Assembly (NCBI GenBank): GCA_036245525.1
Contig: BTPG01000005.1
Span: forward strand, 128,368,785 to 128,432,784
DNA: 64,000 nt
Origin: Semisulcospira habei
Taxonomy: Eukaryota; Mollusca; Gastropoda; Semisulcospiridae
Direction: 5' to 3'
In this document: positions 55,051 through 64,000 of the stretch, one piece after another
Position numbering within the stretch: the first letter of the stretch is position 1
Layout: each line of letters starts with the position of its first letter
The notes under the pieces: model-generated
The model's input: the letters and a program-made list of their open reading frames with translations, nothing else
Told to the model about the DNA's origin: nothing
Database searches by the model: none
Program-made: the position numbers and the translations under genes

Positions 55051-55170
55051 ACCAATCGGGACGAAAGACAATAATAAGATTAAAAAAAAAAAAACATAGA
55101 TTTATTAAAAGGAGTGTTATTATTTCAGTGTGTATAGCTTGTTTATATCTGATGTACGCCTGGATCATTT

Positions 55171-56220
55171 TGGAAATGTCTGTAATTTTTTTGTTACTAT
55201 AAAGTACACTTTGCATACTGTGCATTTTTTTTCAAAAGTCACAGGAAGCATAAGCCTTAGCTGAGTTGGTATACCTCGCCCTCTACCTAGGTTAAATGCA
55301 CCAGTGGCGCCATTGGAACTGTGCGCGCAGGTTGGCTTCTGCACTTGTAGTGTGGTCTCGTACGTTCACGCGGAAGATTGTGATCGCAGTCGAAATAAAG
55401 GTTCGTTTGCGGTTTTAACTTTTAGCAGCGCCTTTTACCTCCCCTTACACGCCAGTTTCGTGTTGAGATGGCGGAGGCTTGTGTCATGCCCCACGCCACT
55501 GAATCAAGTCCATTGTACATGTAGTGCGCTCATTTCTCGAACTTCAACTATGACCGTACTTTCTGCCGCAAACGACGCAGATATCGCAAAATCACCTCCA
55601 TTGAGGATCCCAAAAAGCTATTTTTCAAATCTGCCAAATCGCGTAATGTTTAGTCGTGGTGCTAGCAAAAGGATGGATGCATTATTGCCGGATTGCATAT
55701 GGGAAAGGGTTTATTCTTTATTCATGTTATTTTGCAGCAATCAAACGACGGTCACGTGATTCTTTTTCCCGAGGTTGCCCATTACAGGTGCAGAAAGCAC
55801 ACGCTCTAAACTGATCAGGTGCACCAGACCGGTCCGAACGACTGGTCTGGTGCCAAAATAGCAACATTGGCACTGCTGGTGCGTATAACCTTGGCACTGG
55901 ACGAGTTATACCAACTCGGCTAAACTTTATTGTCGCACTTGCTAGAACTCGGTATATTTCTCTCTCCATTTTATGAATAGAGGCACATAAGTCGCTGAAA
56001 CCCTTTACGTGCCGAAGGCAAGAACTAGTTTTCCTCATCACAAAGTTTCCAGAAAAAGGCCGGGTTTGACTGCTCTTGATTGTTTGATTTGAAGTGTTTA
56101 CAAACAATTACTGTGTTTTTATATGCAAGCACCTTTGATGTGATTAATAAAGGCTGAAGTTTCAAGTGATTTCTTATGTTGTCAGTTAATTAATTAATGT
56201 CAGTGTTCTGTTCTGTCATT
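55171..56220. other. Unassigned intergenic sequence
   Basis: No gene I can support. The 151-codon frame at 55,304-55,759 and the 126-codon antisense frame after it have no recognised domain. Confidence 0.35.
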
Positions 56221-56417
56221 TTAACTCATTCTACCCCAAGACCGAAATCCCCAAATTTTGAAGTCGACATCTGAAGACTGCGTTGCAGTGCAGGACACAG
56301 ATCGACCATAATAGTTCAAGAGTGATGCCATAGGCGCCAAGCTATTCTGGCATCACGCTTGAACTATCATGGTCGATCTTTATTTTGCCGTGGTGTGTCT
56401 GGGGTAGAATAAGTTAA
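56221..56417. mobile_element. TTAA-flanked MITE with GGCGCCAAGCTA hairpin core
   Basis: TTAACTCATTCTACCCC at the left matches GGGGTAGAATAAGTTAA at the right, giving TTAA borders at 56,221-56,224 and 56,414-56,417. The core at 56,301-56,388 is a hairpin in which GATCGACCATAATAGTTCAAG pairs with CTTGAACTATCATGGTCGATC. Confidence 0.75.
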
Positions 56418-56562
56418 GTGTTAGTTTGTTTATCTGGGTCTTTTTCTATCTTTCATATTTTCCACACTTTTTAACCCGCATCATACTGAGGCTAAAAGCT
56501 TCAAATTTGTACACTGCCATATTATATGCAAGCTACATTACAGTACTTACAGATGAGGACAT

Positions 56563-56648
56563 AGACCAATGGCTTTAGTTCAAGGGTGGTGCCACAATAG
56601 CTTGGCGCCTAGTCTGGCACTACCCTTGGACTATTTTAGGCACACTTG
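56563..56648. repeat. Hairpin of the GGCGCCAAGCTA family
   Basis: TAGTTCAAGGGTGGTGCCAC pairs imperfectly with TGGCACTACCCTTGGACTA around a GGCGCC centre. Flanks no longer carry TTAA. Confidence 0.6.
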
Positions 56649-57270
56649 TTGCACACACTGGTTTATTCCGAATGATAAGGGTTAATATTCAAAATGCTCT
56701 GTTGCTGTTTGTCTCAAACTCCAGAGTACATAAAAAAAGTCCTTTAATTTCTAGAATACATTATATTGATTCTCACATAAATGCCATGATAAACTGTTTT
56801 GCTTCAGAAGGACAAAACGTAGCAACGTTTAAAAGATTTCCTCTGTAAAAATCATAATCTAAAGGTTATGGGCCAGTGTTCATTCAATTGTGCACCATAC
56901 AATGTTAAAAATGTTATGTTAATGCACATACATACACATTAAGTTGAAGAAAACAAAACAAATGAATGTTAAAAAGAAGTATTCCATGAACTTGACCTTA
57001 TTACAGACGCCTAATGTTGTGAAGACACCCATTTTCACTGTAATGCCAGTTTTTGTGTGAGAGGCACCCACTTTATTGGTAGCAACCCATTTTTTCTGAA
57101 TCTAGTGGCTCTGTTTCTAGAAAATGTCTATTTTATTTTAAGTTATAGAGCTTAGTTATAAGGTGAGTTCTAAACACTTGCATCAATTGCAGAGCCCTAC
57201 AATAAATAGAAATATGGGAACCCATTTTCACATAAAATGATAGATAACCCACTCTGAGGCTTTTGTCTCC

Positions 57271-57274
<4 letters not shown>
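56649..57274. other. Unassigned AT-rich intergenic sequence
   Basis: No supported gene or recognised repeat. Confidence 0.4.
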
Positions 57275-57349
<75 letters not shown>

Positions 57350-57412
57350 TGTGTGTGTGGTTGGGGGGGTAGGGGGATGGGGGGGGGGGGGGGGGTAGGG
57401 GGATGGGGGGGT
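57275..57412. repeat. (GT)n microsatellite and G-rich tract
   Basis: About 80 bp of GT repeats, then G-runs with GGGGGATGGGGG units that could form quadruplexes. Confidence 0.92.
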
Positions 57413-57484
57413 GATGTCTGAGGATGATTTCCAACAATATTACTTGCGCAGGCAACGTTGTTATATTTTTTAATTAATTTTATT

Positions 57485-57568
57485 TATTATTTATTATTTA
57501 TTTTATTTTATTTTATTTATTTTATTTTATTTTATTTTATTTTATTTTATTTTATTTTATTTTATTTT
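57485..57568. repeat. (TTTTA)n microsatellite
   Basis: About 16 TTTTA/TTTA units, followed by a G-rich stretch to 57,645. Confidence 0.92.
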
Positions 57569-57645
57569 TTGGGGTGTGAGGGTTGGGCGGGGGGGGAGAG
57601 ATGGGGCTGGGGTGGGGGGTGAGGAGGTGAAGTGGAGAAGGGGGT

Positions 57646-58785
57646 GTGTTTATACGATCGCAACCCTGGCAGCAACTGTTTGTACAGACACAGAGCGGTT
57701 GGCGCGGCACGCTGGGAGATGGACAGTCAGCACTCGCACCAAGAGGCTTCTCGGGTGCGACAGTGGATGCGATTGCAGCGACTCAAGGAGTCTCTGACAG
57801 TACGGACACGAGGGGAGAGTACTACAGGCCTGATGTGCAGCGGAGCAACTCTCCCCACAGACCAGACTACCTCCATTTTGGCCGAGTTCGTCTATGGGTT
57901 CCCAAGAAATCGGGCCCCCCAGCATCATTTGAATCAACTTTACCGGGTGGCAGACACTTATTGACACCTAGCACGGACCAGCGCCGGTACAGACCTCTCG
58001 GATCGAATCGAGCACTGTCATCGGCAAGATGACCGGCTTCCGCTGGCGATGCTGGGAGACCTAACAAGAAGACCTGCTGACTGTTCGCCATCGCTTCGGT
58101 TTCACAGTTAGCAAGATTGCGCCTTCTCGGGGCGTCCCTCCGGTCTCCAGTTCAGGGCCGATGACTAGGGCAGCACTCCACCGGCTGGACTTGGGCTAGG
58201 AACCTCCTTCTAGTGTCCACACCACAAGTTCTAACGTCTGTCCGTTCAGGGAAACGGACCAGTCCCGGGAGTTCCGCCTACACGACGCGGTCAGGGCGCC
58301 TTATCATGTACTGGCAGGCGCAAGACTACGCCACTAAGACAAAGACACGCCTATTCCTGCCCTTGGCTCCGGGCAGATGAGACTCCTCGGCGCAAACGGT
58401 CCTAGCTTGCTGGGTCGTTCGTTCGGCATACACCCATGGGGGGCCCAGACGTTGCGCGTCCGAGCTCACAAGTCAAGCAGGGGCTACTAGCAACCAGCTT
58501 GGCACAGGGCGGAAATTGTGGCGGCCGTAGGTGAGCGGGCCGAGTCTACCTTCGCCCGCAGAGACCTGTCAGACCTATCGGGCCAGCGCGTCTACCTGGC
58601 ACTAGTGGGGGTCATCTCGGTGGCACAGCACTCCCTCCCGGCGCCACAGACGCCATCGGTAACGCCTAAAATTGTCGGGAGTGGCGCGTAGGGATGGGCC
58701 TCGATAGTTCACGAGCAGAGCGCTCCGGCAAGGGACAGGTCTACCAGATTGCGGCACCCTCCTCCTATTCGCCATTCTTCATAGT
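57646..58785. other. GC-rich segment without a recognised gene
   Basis: About 1.1 kb is conspicuously GC-rich between AT-rich neighbours. Overlapping plus-strand frames (57,632-57,964 and 57,646-58,032) have no recognised domain and are soon broken. It may be a decayed retroelement or a CpG-rich exon region; I cannot decide. Confidence 0.35.
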
Positions 58786-58874
58786 AGTAATGCCGTCGGT
58801 AATGATTTTGAGAAAATAAATGAATTTTTCTCTAAAATGTATTTTTTCGAAAAATACTTACCGACGGCATTACT
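58786..58874. repeat. Palindromic element with 17-bp perfect ends
   Basis: AGTAATGCCGTCGGTAA at 58,786-58,802 is the reverse complement of 58,858-58,874. The interior is AT-rich. A partial inverted copy lies at 59,084-59,140. Confidence 0.75.
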
Positions 58875-59083
58875 CAGAGGTCCCTCCCGCCTCCCCCGCT
58901 TGCCGCAGTCGAGCTAAGACTCAGAGACTGCCGGGAAACGGTGAGCGCGCCACCGGATAGGGAGGCAGGGGAGGCCACTCGGGGTTTCCTTGTAATGACA
59001 CCCCTTGGTGGTTGCCTCCCCTGTAGGTACACAACGAGTTTTGGGGCCTAATATTGTTAAGCTAAGCGAAGCATTCCTAGTAG

Positions 59084-59140
59084 TAATGCCGTCGGTAAGT
59101 ATTTTTCGAAAAAATACAATTTAGAGAAAAATTCATGTTT
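59084..59140. repeat. Partial inverted copy of the AGTAATGCCGTCGG element
   Basis: AGTAATGCCGTCGGTAAGTA and the following AT-rich stretch match the reverse complement of 58,874 down to about 58,820; the second end is missing. Confidence 0.65.
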
Positions 59141-59262
59141 CTCGTACAAATAATTTTCTAGTACAAATTACATGGGAAGTGGGCGATCCAACATCAGGGA
59201 TTGGTAAAGTTTGAATAAATTAGCCAGTGAAAATTAATGCAAAAGTATCTACTTTTTTTCAG

Positions 59263-59447
59263 AAGGGGTACAGAAGCACAACCCGGAGTCCACATGAAAA
59301 CAAGTCCAGGACACAACAGCCAGCTGGCAGTCAGCACCGGTACCAAGGAAGATACAGAGAGGTGGAGCGATCTATTTATTACACCACCATTTCAGATTTC
59401 TGTCGGAAACAAACAAAAAGCTACAAGCTGTGACATTTTTACAGACA
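59263..59447 (+). CDS. Candidate host exon, gene unknown
   Basis: A polypyrimidine tract ending TTTTTTTCAG at 59,262 is followed by an open stretch to a donor-like ACAGACAG/GTAAAC near 59,447. The encoded peptide (RGTEAQPGVHMKTSPG, then ERWSDLFITPPFQIS) is polar with no recognised domain. A second acceptor (CTTTTTTTCAG) at 59,774 and an open frame after it would continue it in phase (RVSHLQIYHHSFSLEE) until the CT repeat. Splice signals alone are weak evidence. Confidence 0.3.
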
Positions 59448-59934
59448 GGTAAACTAACGCTGAAGGGATCAACTTCGCTAAATTTATCGCAGACCTATTT
59501 AGACATAATTAATTCTACCCAACTACTTGGATATCAAAACTCTACCATGGGTTAATCCATTGTCTTGGGTGTTAATGTATCCGGTGTAGATTTGTTCAGT
59601 TGCTATTCCACTCAGCTTGCAGACTGTACATGCTCATATTGACGCCAAAGTAGAATGTGTTCATGCAGAAGATGTATCACACTGAGTGTGATATGAGGCA
59701 TAACACACCGTATGTTATTAGTAAGACATAACTCTCTGAGCGTTTTACAAGTTCTGTGTTCTCTTTTTTTCAGACGTGTATCACACTTACAGATATATCA
59801 TCACTCATTTTCACTAGAGGAATGTAATAAAATATCATACACATGTAATACAACTACAACTGCAAAAAATAAACCCAGTGAAGGTTCTGCATTATTTAAT
59901 GTTTTGTGTGTATGTGACTATAAAGTTTGTTTGT

Positions 59935-59935
<1 letters not shown>

Positions 59936-60029
<94 letters not shown>
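59936..60029. repeat. (CT)n microsatellite
   Basis: About 94 bp of CT repeats. The antisense Arg-Glu frames are artefacts. Confidence 0.95.
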
Positions 60030-60032
<3 letters not shown>

Positions 60033-60189
60033 ATGATGGTGCTGTTTGTGTGTGCGTGCATGCATGCACGTGTGTTTTATGTGAAGTTTGAAGAACACGA
60101 AGCGATACATAGATATTGTACAAGCACAACATGGGTTGCATCCAGGAAAATCCAGACCAAAATGGTGACTGCAAAGTGTGTAAAATGCA

Positions 60190-60428
60190 GAGAAGAACCC
60201 AAAGGAGAAAGAAACACGCTTAGAAAAGACATTACACCACAATATATTAATATGTTGGGTATTTTCAAAATAAACAAGTATACAATTCAGTCGCTACTTG
60301 TCAGCTTCTTTGCTTCTTCGCAGACAAGATAAGTAGCGACTGAATTGTATACTTTACTGTCTATTTTGAAATACCCAAAATATTAATAAATTGGGTTGTC
60401 TTTTCTAAGTGTGTTTCTCCGCTGGATT
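60190..60428. mobile_element. Large palindromic MITE, copy 2
   Basis: GGAGAAAGAAACACGCTTAG at 60,204 pairs with the complement near 60,400-60,422, and CAGTCGCTACTTGTC pairs with GATAAGTAGCGACTG around a GAAGC-rich loop. The outer sequence matches the palindromic element at 54,508, so this is a second family member. Confidence 0.75.
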
Positions 60429-60445
60429 CTTCTCTGCATCCTGAA

Positions 60446-60600
60446 AGCATCCAGGATCGATCCTGGAAGTATGCGGGATATATCCTGAAAATATGCGGGA
60501 TATATCCTGGTAGTATGCGGGATACATCCTGGAAGTATGCGGGAAACATCCTGGTAGTATGCGGGATATATCCTGGTAGTATGCGGGATACATTCTGGAA
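60446..60600. repeat. 22-bp minisatellite
   Basis: About seven units of the type ATCCTGGTAGTATGCGGGATAC, followed by degenerate CATCATGGGAGCATCTAGGAT units to about 60,770. All frames stay open across it because of the repeat, which is not evidence of coding. Confidence 0.9.
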
Positions 60601-60770
60601 GTATGCGGGGTACATCATGGGAGCATCTAGGATCCATCATGGAAGTATTTGGGGGATATCCTGGGAGCATCTAGGATCCATCATGGGAAATGTGGGGGGC
60701 ATCTGTGATTTATCCTGACAACATCATGGGAACGTGTGGGGGGGGGGATCTGTGATTTATCCTGGCAATA

Positions 60771-61500
60771 TGTCAGCCCATATGGGCCCATTTGGGACCT
60801 ATTTGTACATCCTATGTGGGCCCCATATAGGCAGCACATATCGGCTCCATATGCCAGCCGGCATGGGACTCATATGGGACCCATAAGACTGTTGACTGGG
60901 TTGCTTAGAGCGGGCTGGCGCAGGACTAAGCTCAATCATGCAACTGGCCCCTGCCTATTTCTTTCTGTCTGTGTCATCCATGGCGGCAACTCATGAAAGT
61001 GGACATGCTCATTCCTCCGTCTCGATCGCTCCATCCACCCATCCGTCTGCCTGTCCGCCCGTCCGAACCATGCGTCAGTCTATTTTGGTCCAGTCCATGC
61101 ATATACGGGTTGCCTCCCTCGATCCGCCAGGCACTGACCTGCGTAGCGGATCGAGGGAGGCAAGCAGCGTCAGTGATGCATGCATTCTTCCATCTATCAA
61201 TTTGTTTTTCTGGCCATTTGCATCGTGTTCCCAATGTGGCAAGGATGGTCGGTCGGTCGGTTTGAACAGCTGACGATGGTGTCGAAATTACGTGAATAGT
61301 TTCACCGACTCAATGAGCCAACGACGGTTGGCCGATTTTGGCAGCCACTTGACAAGGACATTAAATTTTGCTGTCCGGAGATGTGGTTTTTGGCGGCCAT
61401 TATTTTCTTTACTCTCACTTACAGTTCTTTGCCTTTTAGGACCTAGAGAAGGAGATGAATCAATAGCGACAGTTTTAAGTCTAGTGTAGTGCACATAAAT
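60771..61500. other. Unassigned sequence with an 18-bp hairpin
   Basis: No supported gene. TTGCCTCCCTCGATCCGC at 61,110-61,127 pairs perfectly with 61,146-61,163. Confidence 0.5.
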
Positions 61501-61960
61501 AATAATAATATATAACTCTTTTATAGCGCAATATCCCCACAAAGAAAGGCTCAGAGCGCTTTACATCTACATAATCTAACTAATTGAAATTAACTAACTA
61601 AAGTACTGACAACGTACAAAAACACAATCATTCATGCACACTGACACAATACTAAAAATAATAAACATAACATGTAGAGAGCCTGATCAGATCTATACAT
61701 GTTGATGGAAAACGTAGGGTTGATCAATCCCTTTCAAAGGCCAGATTTAAAAAATATGTTTTTAATCTAGCCCTGAAAATGGCCAAAGATGGTGCATGGC
61801 GGATATCATGGGGAAGACCATTCCACACTTTGGGAGTTTGGAAAGAAAAGGACTGCTGTTCAAAGGTTTTTAAGGACACTCTGGGGATAGTCAATATTAT
61901 AGCTGTTATAGCTGTTGTTTGTCGACCAGTTGATTCATTAGTAACTGGTGGGTGGGTGGA
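61501..61960. repeat. Possible dispersed repeat with TAGCGC...GCGCTTTA motif
   Basis: TTTTATAGCGCAATATCCCC and CAGAGCGCTTTACATC near 61,520-61,566 resemble the start of widespread invertebrate interspersed repeats I recognise by pattern. The rest is unassigned. Only one copy is in the window, so this is weak. Confidence 0.3.
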
Positions 61961-61961
61961 C

Positions 61962-62021
<60 letters not shown>
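61962..62021. repeat. (GATT)n microsatellite
   Basis: About 15 GATT units immediately upstream of the splice acceptor of the next exon. Confidence 0.95.
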
Positions 62022-62022
<1 letters not shown>

Positions 62023-62042
62023 ATTTTTTCCATTGTCCTCAG

Positions 62043-62271
62043 CATTCTAACGGAAAAGTACAAAGTTAGCATCATCCCGAAGCTGATCGTCATCCGTCCC
62101 GACGGGGAGACAATCACGACCAAGGGACGTAAGGACGTGCAGGACAAAGGACTCATCTCCTTCAGGGGCTGGCACTCGTCCATGCTGGCTGCAGCCAAGA
62201 AAGCGGACCAGCAGCAGCAGCTCTTGGATGCTGAAAATGAAGGGATGGAGGGTGGCGACGAACAGGACTGA
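62043..62271 (+). CDS. NXNL2: Terminal exon of a nucleoredoxin-like protein 2 (RdCVF2-like) gene
   Basis: A strong acceptor (TTTTTTCCATTGTCCTCAG) ends at 62,042. The exon encodes LTEKYKVSIIPKLIVI, then PDGETITTKGRKDVQDKG and FRGW, the C-terminal half of the thioredoxin fold of NXNL2-type proteins, including the cis-Pro in IPKL. It ends with a Gln/Glu-rich tail and TGA at 62,269. NXNL genes have a first exon carrying the N-terminal thioredoxin part; it was not found upstream in this window and may lie further away or on another contig part. Vertebrate family members act in redox protection of photoreceptor and olfactory cells; a role here is not shown. Confidence is moderate because only one exon is visible. 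Confidence 0.65.
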
Positions 62272-62584
62272 ACACGACCCAACTGCAAGAGACATAGATC
62301 TTCATGAGCTCCCGCATTTGCGGGGGCTCATGAAGATCTTTGCCACTTGTTGACACCAATTTGTACCCATGTTCATTGGACGTTTGAGAAGCACAATCTA
62401 CGTCTTGGATGCTGAAAATGAAGGGATGGAGGGTGGCGATGAACAGGACTGAACACGACCCAACTGCAAGAGACATAGATCTTCATGAGTCCCCACAATT
62501 ACGGGATCTCATGAAAATCGATGCCTCTTGCTGGCATCATTTTGTACCCCTGTTCATTGGGCGGTTGCCTTAAGGTTCTTCGGC
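62223..62584 (+). repeat. 181-bp tandem duplication spanning the exon end
   Basis: CTTGGATGCTGAAAATGAAG starts at 62,223 and again at 62,404. The unit contains the last 16 codons, the stop and a CTCATGAG-type hairpin (62,285-62,349 and 62,465-62,531). The second copy has a longer end (about 62,584-62,620) and a diverged hairpin. Confidence 0.88.
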
Positions 62585-62965
62585 GTTGAATTAACAAAGA
62601 TTTCAGAAGCACAATCTATGTCCAATGGCAGTGAAGGGCTAATATTATTTTTGTGGCACGACCCTTGAGCTATCAGGGCTGACAGCCAAAACGGTAGACA
62701 ACACCAACATGTCTCAAATACGTTGCCGGAGGTGGATCGGTCGTACTAGGTCACAGATAGACTGAGCTTGGCACCTGTCTATGCAAACCCAGCCATGGTG
62801 ACGCAACTTGCAGTATTGTCTGCCAACTATAACTAGCGTCACAGCATACATTGCTGCATGCAGTACTGACCAAACAGGTGCCGACTGCCAAGCGTTTCGA
62901 ATGCCAAGAAACTCCCCAACAAAACAAAGAAACAGGCCTACAAGGGACAAGTACAACATCATTTA
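62585..62965. other. Unassigned sequence with a MITE end
   Basis: GGCAGTGAAGGGCTAA near 62,627 is the right-hand end expected of the TTAACCC-type MITE; its left end is not recognised. No gene is supported. Confidence 0.4.
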
Positions 62966-63202
62966 TTAACCCCGTAACTGCCGCGGGCAAGGCGCCCCCC
63001 TCCCAGCTGCAAGAGACATAAACCCTCATGAGCCCCCGCAGTCGCGGGGGCTCATGAGGATTTATGTCTCTTCTTGTTGTTGTTTTTTTTCTTCTTTATA
63101 GATAATTTTGGTCCAATTTAATCTGAGTTCTCCACGCGAATGTCGTAAGTGTGCTGTGGGTTTCGACATGAAATTAGTGATCATTGGCAGCGAAGGGGTT
63201 AC
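62966..63202. mobile_element. TTAA-flanked MITE with perfect CTCATGAG hairpin core
   Basis: It begins TTAACCCCGTAACTGCC and ends GGCAGCGAAGGGGTTAC. The core at 63,009-63,072 is almost perfect: GACATAAACCCTCATGAGCC pairs with GGCTCATGAGGATTTATGTC. This is the clearest member of the family. Confidence 0.75.

Positions 63203-64000
<798 letters not shown>

Noticed and set aside
59892..60332. Arg-Glu or Leu-Ser repeat proteins
   Set aside because: They are read from a CT microsatellite.
60361..60670. Possible repeat protein or CRISPR-like array
   Set aside because: The 22-bp units are adjacent with no spacers, so this is a minisatellite and all frames are open only because of the repeat.
57000..62040. 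First exon of the NXNL2-like gene (thioredoxin active-site CxxC exon)
   Set aside because: No frame with a thioredoxin N-terminal half was found on the plus strand of this region.

Overview
The window looks like eukaryotic, metazoan DNA, most probably from a marine lophotrochozoan such as a mollusc. The phylum is an inference from the mix of repeats: an ISL2EU-like DNA transposon with a YqaJ partner, a DIRS-like element, RTE-like and CR1/L2-like LINEs, TTAA-flanked MITEs, and long GT and AT microsatellites. Only one host exon can be named with some confidence. Almost everything else is mobile or virus-like.

Bases 1-12,160 are the greater part of an endogenous Maverick/Polinton (adintovirus-like) element. 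It is AT-rich, tightly packed and apparently undamaged. It carries a protein-primed family B DNA polymerase with an HNH/endonuclease-VII-like insert, a retrovirus-type integrase, an FtsK/HerA-type packaging ATPase, a candidate double-jelly-roll major capsid protein, a candidate penton, and at least five further proteins, most with membrane segments. The left end lies outside the window, and the usual adenain-like protease was not found inside it. Nearly every start codon is preceded directly by an A-rich ATAAAAATG-like string.

Bases 13,284-28,060 are a nest of transposons. Two ISL2EU-like elements (THAP + DDE_Tnp_4 transposase; SWIM/YqaJ/PHD partner) lie in opposite orientation and make an inverted repeat with arms of about 4.4-4.7 kb. 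Both copies share the same internal defects. The right copy has perfect 14-bp terminal repeats and a TA duplication, and sits inside the gag-like frame of a minus-strand DIRS-like retroelement. That DIRS element was also hit by a 377-384-bp SINE-like element and a truncated RTE LINE. Each inserted piece has a readable target-site duplication.

Bases 28,091-47,900 are repeat-rich: 3' ends of LINEs, TTAA-flanked palindromic MITEs, microsatellites, a CR1/L2-like RT fragment (32.3-33.4 kb), and a nearly complete CR1/L2-like LINE (40.7-45.27 kb) interrupted by the SINE and by an antisense I-clade RNase H LINE. A roughly 1-kb element with long terminal repeats follows at 45.9-46.9 kb.

Bases 47,950-55,200 hold a Crypton-like tyrosine-recombinase gene (zinc fingers + YR domain) with two in-frame stop codons. 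An inverted duplicated exon and an RTE LINE with a 474-bp internal tandem duplication lie upstream of it, and about 150-bp tandem repeats follow it. Bases 55,200-64,000 hold more palindromic elements, a 22-bp minisatellite, possible host exons near 59.3-59.9 kb, and the terminal exon of a nucleoredoxin-like protein 2 gene whose end is tandemly echoed downstream.
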